Positions 8,435 through 17,459 of a stretch of 64,000 nucleotides of DNA are shown here, one piece after another. The DNA is from Flavobacterium sp. N502536 (lineage in GTDB: Bacteria; Bacteroidota; Bacteroidia; Flavobacteriales; Flavobacteriaceae), in assembly GCF_025947345.1 (NCBI RefSeq), contig NZ_CP110011.1:2232001-2296000 (forward strand), in the 5' to 3' direction. Every line of letters starts with the position of its first letter. Position 1 is the stretch's first letter. The notes under the pieces are model-generated. The model ran no database searches. It saw only the letters and a list, made by a program, of their open reading frames with translations, and was not told the DNA's origin. Made by a program: the position numbers and the translations under genes.

Positions 8435-9252
8435 TACGGTGTTACGATTTTATAATTTGTGATTTCTTTAGTTGTAAAAATAGATAAAATTTGGTCTTTG
8501 TAGCAGAATTTGTCAAACGATTTTTCTAAAACTTCAATTTCAGAAAATGCATTTGGATCTGCGATAGTAATGTCTTTAAAATACAGCAAATTAGCTTTGC
8601 TGAAAATATACTGGTGATTGTTCACAATTTCGATAGCATCAAAATCGGGTACTTTCCCCAAAGCGGTGGTTTTTCCAAAAATAGTACACGAAAACCAATT
8701 GTTTTTTTTGTCGATCCAATAAAAAGTATTGAAATCGGTCAGGTAGTATTTTATCGATTCTGTTAAGGGTGTCGAAACGGTTTTGTATTCGTTATTCAGA
8801 TAATCAAAAAGACCAATTTGCTGATTTAAACTATTGTAAATCCACAATCGATTTTGTGTTGACATTCCAATGGCAGAAGCAATAATAGGGGTATTGTTCA
8901 GCGAGAAATTAATCTCTGTAATTTTATTGAGCTGATTGTCCAGTAAAATAACGGTGTTGAAGTCTTCATAAAACAAAACTATTTTAAGCGGATTTTGTAA
9001 ATCGACTTTCGTGATTGTTCCGAGTGAGACATTTTTATATTCAAAGACTTCTTTTTCTTTGATTTTGCTGAAGACATTATTTTTAATCTGATAGTAGTAC
9101 CCAAAAGAATCATAACCCAGAAACTGATCGGCAGTATTGGTTAAATGAGAAAGAGGTACCGTCTTTATTTTTTGACTTTGTGAAAAAACAGCGGAGAACG
9201 AACAGATCACAAAAAGAAAGGATAAAAGAAATGGATGTGCCGCTCTGTTCAT
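8434..9252 (-). CDS. Secreted protein of unknown function
   Basis: I do not recognise a family. From the second possible ATG at 9252 the protein has a clean signal peptide (MNRAAHPFLLSFLFVICSF, then a likely cleavage near AVFSQS). An upstream in-frame ATG at 9276 would add eight residues before it and is less likely. The rest, about 250 residues, is made of short hydrophobic strands with a periodic pattern, such as LGYDSFGYYYQIKNNVF, GLFDYLNN and FYWIDKKNNWF. This recalls a beta-propeller or WD-like fold, but that is a guess. It is coupled to the kinase gene by a one-base overlap, although a shared role is not obvious. Confidence 0.65.
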   Translation of the reverse strand: MNRAAHPFLLSFLFVICSFSAVFSQSQKIKTVPLSHLTNTADQFLGYDSFGYYYQIKNNVFSKIKEKEVFEYKNVSLGTITKVDLQNPLKIVLFYEDFNTVILLDNQLNKITEINFSLNNTPIIASAIGMSTQNRLWIYNSLNQQIGLFDYLNNEYKTVSTPLTESIKYYLTDFNTFYWIDKKNNWFSCTIFGKTTALGKVPDFDAIEIVNNHQYIFSKANLLYFKDITIADPNAFSEIEVLEKSFDKFCYKDQILSIFTTKEITNYKIVTP

Positions 9253-9288
9253 GATGTTTACGTTTCTAAGAGCCAAATTACAAAAAAC

Positions 9289-9331
9289 TATAGTAGAAAT
9301 TGCGTAAAAGTATGGTAGAAATTGCGTAAAA
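9289..9331. repeat. Tandem 22-nt direct repeat in a divergent intergenic region
   Basis: Two units of the form TATrGTAGAAATTGCGTAAAA stand head to tail, differing at one position in the shared core. They lie between divergent genes (secreted protein leftward, GLPGLI protein rightward). A 22-nt period places both units on one face of the helix, as for tandem activator sites. Confidence 0.6.
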
Positions 9332-9497
9332 CACCGAGATTTAGACTTTGGTACTTCAGAAATCGTAATAGTCTAGCCAATAGGCGATTTTGTCTATGGC
9401 ATAGGGGAGTTGATATATTTAACTTTCGGTATTTTAAAATAAACAATACATTTGAATATAAGTTTGTTAGACCCTCTCACCTTTTAAAGAAAACAAA

Positions 9498-10412
9498 ATG
9501 AAAAAAGTAATCTATTATATGTCAATGCTGCTTGTCGTTACACAGCTGCAGGCTCAGAAAGAATTTCAGGGAATGGCAGTTTACGAATCAAAAACACAGG
9601 CTCCGAAAATGGGAGAAATGCGTGGCAATCGTGATATTACGCCCGAAATGCAAAAGAACATTGAAGAGCGAATGAAGAAAATGCTTGAAAAAACATTCAT
9701 TCTGAATTTTGACAAATCGGCTTCTATTTATAAAGAAGAAGAAAAGCTTGATGCTCCGGGACAGCAGGCAGGAGGAATGCGTGTGATGGTAAATTCGTTT
9801 ATGGGGGGTGGCGGTACCTTTTACAAAGATGTAAAAAGCAAAACCTACACGGTAGATAAGGAGTTTATGGGAAAAGAATTCCTCGTAATAGATTCTCTGC
9901 CGAAGCTGAACTGGAAAATGGAAGCTGAAACGAAACAGATAGGAGGATATACCTGCTACAAAGCAACGGCGATTAAAGAGCCCAGCAAAACCGATTTTAG
10001 GAATTTGAGACCTAAAGAAAAGGAGGATAAAAAACCGGAGGCGAAAAAGGACGATGTCGGAAAAACTTCGGGAGAAACCAAAACGAACTTCGCTGACAAT
10101 TTTGAAATGCCCAAAGAGATTATTATAACGGCCTGGTATTCGCCGGAAATTCCGGTAAATCAGGGGCCTGAGAATTATTGGGGATTACCGGGATTAATTC
10201 TGGAAGTAAACGACGGAAGAACTACCATTTTATGTTCAAAAATAGTATTGAACGCCAAAGATAAAGCAGAAATCAAACCTTCTAAAAAAGGGAAAGTAAT
10301 TTCTCAAAAGGACTACGATGAAACGGTCATAAAAAAAATGGAGGAATTTAGAGAAATGAACCGTGGCCGTGAAGGCGGTCCTGGCGGTGGCCCTGTATTA
10401 ATAAGACGTTAA
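9498..10412 (+). CDS. GLPGLI family secreted protein
   Basis: A 304-residue protein with a signal peptide (MKKVIYYMSMLLVVTQLQAQ). It carries the family hallmark GLPGLILEVND at about residue 228, preceded by ITAWYSPEIPVNQGPENYWG. The C-terminus is Gly/Arg-rich (REGGPGGGPV). A variable charged insert (residues about 170-200) is rich in Lys and Glu. GLPGLI proteins are common in Bacteroidota and often lie next to TonB-type barrels, as here: the next gene starts 30 nt downstream. Function is not established; a periplasmic or surface accessory to the barrel is inferred from the pairing. Confidence 0.9.
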   Translation: MKKVIYYMSMLLVVTQLQAQKEFQGMAVYESKTQAPKMGEMRGNRDITPEMQKNIEERMKKMLEKTFILNFDKSASIYKEEEKLDAPGQQAGGMRVMVNSFMGGGGTFYKDVKSKTYTVDKEFMGKEFLVIDSLPKLNWKMEAETKQIGGYTCYKATAIKEPSKTDFRNLRPKEKEDKKPEAKKDDVGKTSGETKTNFADNFEMPKEIIITAWYSPEIPVNQGPENYWGLPGLILEVNDGRTTILCSKIVLNAKDKAEIKPSKKGKVISQKDYDETVIKKMEEFREMNRGREGGPGGGPVLIRR

Positions 10413-10442
10413 TTTGTAGTGCATCACCTTTAGCTTTTTCCG

Positions 10443-13130
10443 ATGAAAAATATACTTCTCTTCGTCATTTTTTTAATGACCTCTCTTTGTGTTGCCCAAA
10501 CGGTTCGTTTTGATGGTTTTATTCAGGATGAAAAAAAGAATCCGCTGGAAATGGCCAATATTATGGCTGTTAACACTGCTTCAAAAGCTATGGACTCTTA
10601 TGGGATTACCAACGACAAAGGAAAGTTCCAATTGACCTTGAAACCAAATACTTCTTATTCGATTAAAATCAGTTACCTCGGTATGAAATCGAAAGAAATT
10701 GCGATTACAACACAAAGCACCAATATCGTTCAGAATATTGTGATGGATGATGCCGGTATTGAGTTGGAAGGCGTTGAGATCGTTCGTGAAATGCCCGTTT
10801 CGATCAAAGGTGATACCATCGTTTACAATGCCGATTCGTTTAAATCCGGAACCGAAAAAAAACTGGAAGATGTACTGAAAAAACTGCCCGGTGTTGAGGT
10901 AAATGCCGATGGAGAAATTGAAGTTGAAGGTAAAAAAGTCAGTAAACTAATGGTCGAAGGAAAGGACTTTTTTGACGGAGATACCAAACTTGGCGTTAAA
11001 AACATTCCGGCCGATGCTATTGACAAAATTCAGGTTCTTAGAAACTACAATGAAGTTTCGGCACTAAAAGGCTTAGAGAACGATCAGGACAATGTGGCCA
11101 TGAATATTAAGCTGAAGGAAGGGAAAAAGAACTTTTGGTTTGGCGATGTAACAGCCGGAACAGGAGTTGGGGAAGTCGATAGCCGTTACATTATCAACCC
11201 TAAATTGTTTTATTACAGCCCGCAATACAGCATTAACTTAATTACCAATTTTAACAATATTGGCGAATTACCCCTTACCGCGCAGGATTATTTTAAGTTC
11301 ACCGGAGGCTTTAAAAACATGATGAAAAAGGGCGGGAGTAACTTTAATGTATCGTCCAACGACCTGGGAATTTCGATTCTGAGAAACAATCGGGCTAAAG
11401 AAATTGAAACAAAATTCGGGGCCACAAACTTTGCCTACTCCATTACAAAAAAATGGAATATTAGCGGTTTCGGAATACTATCGGCTTCAAAAACAGATCT
11501 GGAAACCAAATCGCAAACCACTATTTTAGATTCAGGAAACGAGCAAAAAAGAGACGAATTGACCCATCAGAAAAATAATTTGGGATTGTTTAAACTCAGT
11601 TCGACTTATAAACCCAACGACAAATTTCAGTTTGACTATGATATCCTGACAAAATTATCCAAGCAAAATGAAGACACCAATCTGCTGCGCGAATCGGTTG
11701 TAAACAATGTTTCGGCCCTGGAGACTATATTAACCAATAAAAAGCAGGATCCAACCTCGATCAATCAGGATTTGAGTTTGTATTACACGCAGAGCGACAA
11801 GAATATTTTTGCTTTTGAAATGCAGCATTTGTATCAGGATGAAAACCCGTTTTACAACGCCAATTTGCGCACGCAGCCTTTTGATCTGGCGGGTTATACT
11901 TCGGGACAGGCTAGAAACGATCTGAATCAGAATCGATTTGTGAAAACCAATAAAGTAGATGCCAAACTGGATTATTACTATATGGTAACGCCAAAAAGCA
12001 ACATCAATATTACCCTTGGAAATACATTTTCGTATCAGGATTTTAACTCTCACATTTTTCAGATTTTAGACAATGGTACTAAAAATGACCTGAACGATCC
12101 GGGAAATAACAACCAGGTAAAGTACAATTTTAACGATGCCTTTCTGGGGGTTCATTACAAGATACTGGCAGGGAAATTTACCCTGACACCGGGGGTGAGT
12201 GTGCATACTTACAACATGAAAAACACCCAATCCGGTACAGATTATTCGCAGAACTTCATCAAAGTACTGCCTGATTTTTTTGCCCTGTATCAAATCAAAA
12301 AATCAGAAACGCTGACCTATAATTTTGCTTTGTCGAACGATTTTACCGATATCAATCAGTTGGCTTCGGGTTATGTTTTGTCTGATTACAGCAGTTTGTT
12401 CCGAGGGAATCGTTATCTGGAGAATGCAACCTCACAGGTACATTCGCTGCGTTATTTCAAATACAATATGTTTAATTTTGAGAACATTTTTGCCAACGCA
12501 ACTTACACTAAAAAAGTCGATGCGATTAAAACGAAAGCAAATTTTGAAGGAATTAATCAGTCCTCGTCGCCGTATAATTCCAATCTGGCCGATGAAACTT
12601 TTACCGGAATGGGGAATTACGGACGTTCTTTCCTGAAAAACTATAAAGCTTCGGTAAATGCCAGCTTCAATTGGTCAAAATTCAATAACATTCAGAACAA
12701 CGTACTGGCCACTACCGAAAGTTTTAGTCAAAGTTATACCGTAAGAGCTTCAACAAACTATAAAAACTTTCCGAACATCGAATTTGGATATAACGCACTA
12801 ATTAACAAATACAGCGGCTCAACCTTTTATACAGATAAGCCTTTTGCAAGATTGGATTATTACTTTCTGGACAGCTTTTCGTTTGTTTCAGAATATGAGT
12901 TTTACCACTACTACAATGGCAATAAAACGGTGGACAACGAATATGATTTTTTGAGTGCCAGTTTAATTTATCAAAAAAAGGACAGCAAATGGGAGTATAA
13001 AATCGCGGCTACTAACCTTTTAAATACAAAATACCTCAATGATGACAGCTTCTCACAGTTTTCTACAAGGGTTTCTCAATATACGGTACAGCCCCGTTAC
13101 ATCATCTTTTCGATGAAATATAATTTATAG
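10443..13130 (+). CDS. TonB-dependent-receptor-like outer-membrane protein with peptidase-regulatory N-domain
   Basis: An 895-residue protein with a signal peptide (MKNILLFVIFLMTSLCVAQ). A carboxypeptidase-regulatory-like domain covers about residues 20-100. A plug-like segment follows (DVLKKLPGVEVNADGEIEV, VSKLMVEGKDFF). The remainder is a long outer-membrane barrel rich in aromatic strands. This is the 'outer membrane beta-barrel' type often partnered with GLPGLI proteins. It probably forms a transport or assembly channel with the upstream protein. Substrate unknown. No iron or SusD-like partner is adjacent. Confidence 0.85.
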   Translation: MKNILLFVIFLMTSLCVAQTVRFDGFIQDEKKNPLEMANIMAVNTASKAMDSYGITNDKGKFQLTLKPNTSYSIKISYLGMKSKEIAITTQSTNIVQNIVMDDAGIELEGVEIVREMPVSIKGDTIVYNADSFKSGTEKKLEDVLKKLPGVEVNADGEIEVEGKKVSKLMVEGKDFFDGDTKLGVKNIPADAIDKIQVLRNYNEVSALKGLENDQDNVAMNIKLKEGKKNFWFGDVTAGTGVGEVDSRYIINPKLFYYSPQYSINLITNFNNIGELPLTAQDYFKFTGGFKNMMKKGGSNFNVSSNDLGISILRNNRAKEIETKFGATNFAYSITKKWNISGFGILSASKTDLETKSQTTILDSGNEQKRDELTHQKNNLGLFKLSSTYKPNDKFQFDYDILTKLSKQNEDTNLLRESVVNNVSALETILTNKKQDPTSINQDLSLYYTQSDKNIFAFEMQHLYQDENPFYNANLRTQPFDLAGYTSGQARNDLNQNRFVKTNKVDAKLDYYYMVTPKSNINITLGNTFSYQDFNSHIFQILDNGTKNDLNDPGNNNQVKYNFNDAFLGVHYKILAGKFTLTPGVSVHTYNMKNTQSGTDYSQNFIKVLPDFFALYQIKKSETLTYNFALSNDFTDINQLASGYVLSDYSSLFRGNRYLENATSQVHSLRYFKYNMFNFENIFANATYTKKVDAIKTKANFEGINQSSSPYNSNLADETFTGMGNYGRSFLKNYKASVNASFNWSKFNNIQNNVLATTESFSQSYTVRASTNYKNFPNIEFGYNALINKYSGSTFYTDKPFARLDYYFLDSFSFVSEYEFYHYYNGNKTVDNEYDFLSASLIYQKKDSKWEYKIAATNLLNTKYLNDDSFSQFSTRVSQYTVQPRYIIFSMKYNL

Positions 13131-13182
13131 TATTTTAAGTACAAAGTATGGACTTTCAGTACTCATTTTAATTAGAATACGG

Positions 13183-13190
13183 TATCTTTG
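13183..13190 (+). promoter_or_regulatory. -7 element that sets the start of the 13221 gene
   Basis: TATCTTTG is an exact TAnnTTTG match. Transcription would start near 13197, downstream of the possible start at 13188, so the ATG at 13221, which is followed by a signal peptide, is the real start. No convincing TTG was found at the -33 position. Confidence 0.6.
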
Positions 13191-13220
13191 CGCGCGATAT
13201 TAACAACCAAAATTTTGAAC

Positions 13221-15449
13221 ATGCGCAATTTTACATGGAGTTTTTTAATGTTTTTTTGTTTCATTTTTACTTCTTTTTCTCAAACAAAAATGGTTGAAAA
13301 AGGAACTTATCTTTCCGCCAATAAAGGTCAGAACATCAAACTGAATTTGTTAGAGAATAACAAATACGAATTGGTTTTTTACTCCGGCGATTATAAGATA
13401 AAGGGAGATTCGGTATTATTTACTCCAATTGACAAGTTTGAAAGTGGTTTTGATCTTGCTTTTAAAAATGATAAAAAGGCCAAAAAAGTTAAAATTAAAT
13501 TTATTAATCCTTCCTTTTATTCCTTTTTTATTGGTTCGCAAAACGGATCGAATGAGGTTAAGTACCAACGATTATCAGATATTTGGAGCCAGGAAAATAC
13601 AGACAGTGCCAGCCCTGACGCTGAATTTGAAATTGACCGTGCAGATTACCTGTATCTGGTTTGCGAAGATTACAAGGGAGAAAGTAAAATTTCGAAATTT
13701 GCTTTGCCAAAAGAAGTTTCAGAAGTGACTATCAACTACCAACCCGATCTTTTTGCGGATTTGAATATTGTCGGTTTCTTTAATAAAAATACCAATGAAC
13801 TTATGGTTTCGGAGAGGCCCGGAAAGGATCCGTTAGTTTTTGTTAACGAAAAAGATGCCCTGCCTGAAAGAATGTCAAAAGTAGTTCCGCTGGAAATTAA
13901 GAGTATAGTAAATTGGACTTATCCGGGGAAAGAGATTGCAGAGAGTGAAGTGTATGCCGTAGTCGATTCTGCTGCTACAGCGGCTGATTCTTCTTTTGTT
14001 CTTGAAAAATATGATTTTAAACTTAAAGTCGAGAACAATCTTAAAAGCGCCCTTTCGGCAACTAAAGAAAGTAAAACTAAATTTCAGGTCGTTGTAATTG
14101 ACAGCAAAAATGCTTCAGCAAAAACTGATTTTGAAGCGGCTGTAAAAGATCAGGAAACGCAGCTTGCCTATACGATGTATGATTCCTATCATCCGGAATA
14201 TGATTTGTACAACTATTATTTGACTACAGCCGAAGATAAAAAATGGCTGAAAACAAACAAAATTACAGATACACCGGTTATTGTTGTTTTGGATTCCAAC
14301 GGTGAAGTTTTAGCCTCTGCAAAAGCTAGTTTAAAGGAAAAACAATATCACTTTAACTATTATGATGATTTTTATAAAAAACTGCAAAGAACCTCAGGGT
14401 TATTGGCCTTTAATAAAACCGTGAAAAATAAAAAGTCAAATGATACTGATTTTATTCAGGCTTTTAATAAATTGGCAGTTCTGGAAACACCATACGATTA
14501 TGATGTGGAATCCGCAGCTGATGAAAATCCTGCTGAATTTAAGTTCGTGAGTACTGTTTTAGATAAAAAAGAAGTGGCTCAAATCTGGAAAAAACTAATT
14601 GAAACCCATCAAAAAGATACAAAACCGAACATGTATCTGGTAGAAACTATTTTGAAAGAAATCAAAAATCAGGGATTCTCTAAGCAATTTTTTAGCGAGG
14701 ATAGGGTTTTAAATGATGCAGATTTTCTTTCGATAGACTATTTAATCAAACATTATGATGCTATTGATACCGAGCGTCTGACTTTCAATGTTAAAGAAGG
14801 AGAAACACATTTAATTGGCAGTTTGAATACTGAAATTGCGCTTGCATTGCAGCAAAATCAATATGTTTATGAAAATGATGCATTGGCAGAAAAAAAGAAT
14901 GACAAAACGATTGCGGTCTATAAAAAGCTAATAAATGCAGGAAAAGGAAACTTTGAGTGTTATCAAAATTACTTTACCTATTTAGCTGAGGTAGTAGATA
15001 CAGATGGTTCCAATACCAATTATTTGAAAGAATTCACTACCTATTTCAAGACAAATTTAGCAACAGATAAAGGAAGTGCGATTGAAAAATTAGACGAAAT
15101 GTTTGCATCGATTGATCCTAATTCTCAATATTCTTATAACGGATGGAATTCATTTAAAGAATACCATTCGAACTTATGTAATTCGGCGGCATGGACAGTG
15201 GTTTCAAAGCCAGGAAATACCGGTTTTATGAAATCAGCAATTGGCTGGTCTGAATACAGTTTGGCAGTGACTAAAAACAATCCGTACTATTTGGATACTT
15301 TGGCGCAGTTGTACTATAAAGACGGGCAAAAAGAAAAAGCAATACAGACTCAGCTTTTAGCCACTAAATATTTAAATAGTGATGTCGCAGAAGAAACAGC
15401 GAGCGAAATCAGAGAGACCTTAACAAAAATGCAAAACGGAACTTATTAA
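13221..15449 (+). CDS. Secreted protein with thioredoxin-like and C-terminal repeat regions, function unknown
   Basis: From the ATG at 13221 the protein has about 742 residues and a signal peptide (MRNFTWSFLMFFCFIFTSFS). A middle part reads like a thioredoxin fold without the CxxC pair: FQVVVIDSKNASAK, KKWLKTNKITDTPVIVVLDSNG (TDTPVIVVLD is the cis-proline strand). The C-terminus resembles a TPR helix pair (YYLDTLAQLYYKDGQKEKAI). I can name no family. It is likely a periplasmic or exported protein-interaction protein. It is a single-gene unit with its own -7 element and the shared terminator at 15471. Confidence 0.7.
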   Translation: MRNFTWSFLMFFCFIFTSFSQTKMVEKGTYLSANKGQNIKLNLLENNKYELVFYSGDYKIKGDSVLFTPIDKFESGFDLAFKNDKKAKKVKIKFINPSFYSFFIGSQNGSNEVKYQRLSDIWSQENTDSASPDAEFEIDRADYLYLVCEDYKGESKISKFALPKEVSEVTINYQPDLFADLNIVGFFNKNTNELMVSERPGKDPLVFVNEKDALPERMSKVVPLEIKSIVNWTYPGKEIAESEVYAVVDSAATAADSSFVLEKYDFKLKVENNLKSALSATKESKTKFQVVVIDSKNASAKTDFEAAVKDQETQLAYTMYDSYHPEYDLYNYYLTTAEDKKWLKTNKITDTPVIVVLDSNGEVLASAKASLKEKQYHFNYYDDFYKKLQRTSGLLAFNKTVKNKKSNDTDFIQAFNKLAVLETPYDYDVESAADENPAEFKFVSTVLDKKEVAQIWKKLIETHQKDTKPNMYLVETILKEIKNQGFSKQFFSEDRVLNDADFLSIDYLIKHYDAIDTERLTFNVKEGETHLIGSLNTEIALALQQNQYVYENDALAEKKNDKTIAVYKKLINAGKGNFECYQNYFTYLAEVVDTDGSNTNYLKEFTTYFKTNLATDKGSAIEKLDEMFASIDPNSQYSYNGWNSFKEYHSNLCNSAAWTVVSKPGNTGFMKSAIGWSEYSLAVTKNNPYYLDTLAQLYYKDGQKEKAIQTQLLATKYLNSDVAEETASEIRETLTKMQNGTY

Positions 15450-15470
15450 AATCGAAGTCTTTCGAAAAGC

Positions 15471-15514
15471 AATACCCCCGACAGTTTCCAGGAACTGTCG
15501 GGGGTATTTTTTTA
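15471..15514. terminator. Bidirectional terminator between convergent genes
   Basis: A 16-bp stem, AATACCCCCGACAGTT paired with AACTGTCGGGGGTATT, has a 6-nt loop and a T-rich run. It separates the rightward gene ending at 15449 from the leftward DUF4153 gene ending at 15512. Confidence 0.85.
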
Positions 15515-17278
15515 TTTTTTAATTTGTACCAGTACGTTTATCATATAGCGATTTACGGTTTTCTTGTTGTCTTTAATTTTGCCATTGGCGCTGAGGTACG
15601 TAATCAGAATTTTGTATTTTGAAGTTTGCACCTCCTGCGTTATTTTTTTGTCATACACCTGATTTCGTTTGAAGTCAGGAGTTGCATTAATAAAATCAAC
15701 AATTTTTAACGGAATGTTTTCTTTGTTAATCTCTAAGTTTAATCCGTAATCTTCTACCGTAGATTTAAGAGAATAGCTTTTATTCTCAATTTTTACGCAA
15801 TCATGACATTCATAAGGGTTGTCACTAGAGAGGTCAACAGAAAAGTCATATTCATGAATATTGATCACTTTGTCTTGCTGGTAATAAAAGTAAAACGAAT
15901 CATTGATTTGTTCTTCTCTGGCATATTCTGACTGATATTCATAACCTAAAGCTTCCATGATTTCATAATCGCTTGGGTCTTTCTCTTTTTTAAGGAGGGC
16001 ATCCAGCTTGGTTTTGGCATAGGGAACCATGATTTCAACACCATAATTGCGCTCTAAAAAAGAAACAATACTGCTTAGATCCTGTTGTTGTTCGAAATTC
16101 AGTTTTTTAGCGGTCTTGTTTTGCATATAACTTTCAAAGCGGGCCAGCTGACTGTATTTCGAAATCGAATTGGCGCTTTGTGGTCCGGCTATAGAAAACA
16201 AGCCTGCGAGGCATAAACTTATCGGAATGAACTTTATTTTAGGATGCTTTTGAATGAGGAAATACCCCACAACAACGGATAACCATACCGACATTAACAG
16301 TACATAATAGCGTTCATGTGTAAAACCATACAGATTGATTCGGTACAAAATGGCCCAAAAAAGCAATATTAATAACGGAATTAATAAAAAATAAAACCAT
16401 CGGTTAAAAGTTCGCATCCAGAGATTAGCTGTTTCGGTTGCAATGGGATGAACCAATAAAAAAGATAAGATCCCGAAAATAGCAAATACCAAAACAAGAT
16501 AGGAAACCCAGCCCACAGGCAAGGAAAAGGTGAGCAGAATTTTTGCTTCATAACAAATTAAAATCACCAGATAAAGACTAATCAGGGGCAACAATACAAA
16601 TTGAGTGAAGTTTTTTAGTCCTTTAGGGTAATTCAAAACCAGAGGAGCCGCGCTGTTGTTGGTTTCCGGAACTCCGCTTAAAAAGAACGTGGTATTGAAA
16701 ATACCGGCGATCACAAAAAAGACATGCATATAAATACGATCGTAAAAATCAATATTGAAGAGCTTGTCAACCGCTAAAATCGCCAATGCCAAACCCGAAT
16801 AAAGTACTACGCTATACAAACCGGCGGTTAGAATTCTAAGAAAAAGCTGTTTGTTGAATTCCCAAAACTCATCCTGATTGTAAGCTCTTGGTAGGAAACC
16901 GGCGAACGAAACCAACAAATGAAACACAATATTCAGAACCATAAACTGCTGTATTTCGACATCTGTGGTGTACTTGTGAAAAGTATTGACAAATAGAAAA
17001 ACAAGGCTTCCAAGAGCAATACTAAGGGCAAAACGCAGGAAATTATTTTTTTTAGCAGCCAGAAAAAACAGGCTAATAGAAAGAAACAAAACCAGACCTA
17101 AAGAGCAGCTCATTAAAACTTTTTCATAGAGTTCTTTGTTGGGATTGTTGTAATTTCCTTCGCTAAGAATTATGGCAAAGACAGTTCCTAAAATGGCGGT
17201 TAATATTTCTAAAGGAAATCGAAGAATTGTTTTCAGCGTTGCGTTCAGAACGTTTTGTAACGATGGGAGTTTACTCAT
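15512..17278 (-). CDS. DUF4153-type membrane protein
   Basis: A 588-residue protein with about twelve to thirteen hydrophobic segments in the first 370 residues. A soluble C-terminal part of about 200 residues follows (FESYMQNKTAKKLNFEQQQDLSS onward, shown in part). Segment order and the early FPLEILTAILGTVFAI motif fit the DUF4153 family, which has no known function. It is transcribed alone, with divergent spacing of 181 nt from the M28 peptidase. The family call is by recall of the pattern. Confidence 0.7.
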   Translation of the reverse strand: MSKLPSLQNVLNATLKTILRFPLEILTAILGTVFAIILSEGNYNNPNKELYEKVLMSCSLGLVLFLSISLFFLAAKKNNFLRFALSIALGSLVFLFVNTFHKYTTDVEIQQFMVLNIVFHLLVSFAGFLPRAYNQDEFWEFNKQLFLRILTAGLYSVVLYSGLALAILAVDKLFNIDFYDRIYMHVFFVIAGIFNTTFFLSGVPETNNSAAPLVLNYPKGLKNFTQFVLLPLISLYLVILICYEAKILLTFSLPVGWVSYLVLVFAIFGILSFLLVHPIATETANLWMRTFNRWFYFLLIPLLILLFWAILYRINLYGFTHERYYVLLMSVWLSVVVGYFLIQKHPKIKFIPISLCLAGLFSIAGPQSANSISKYSQLARFESYMQNKTAKKLNFEQQQDLSSIVSFLERNYGVEIMVPYAKTKLDALLKKEKDPSDYEIMEALGYEYQSEYAREEQINDSFYFYYQQDKVINIHEYDFSVDLSSDNPYECHDCVKIENKSYSLKSTVEDYGLNLEINKENIPLKIVDFINATPDFKRNQVYDKKITQEVQTSKYKILITYLSANGKIKDNKKTVNRYMINVLVQIKK

Positions 17279-17459
17279 TTTTTTATCAGTTATTTTGTAC
17301 TAAGGAAAGTAAATTGTAAGAGATAAACAAATAAAAATCGCAATGCTGAAAAAATGAGGAGGGCATTTTACCGATTTTGCATTTCAGTAATGTTTAAGAG
17401 GCTGAGCCGCTTTTTATTCTCTATAAATCACTAAGTTTGGAATACTAAATTTAAAACGT

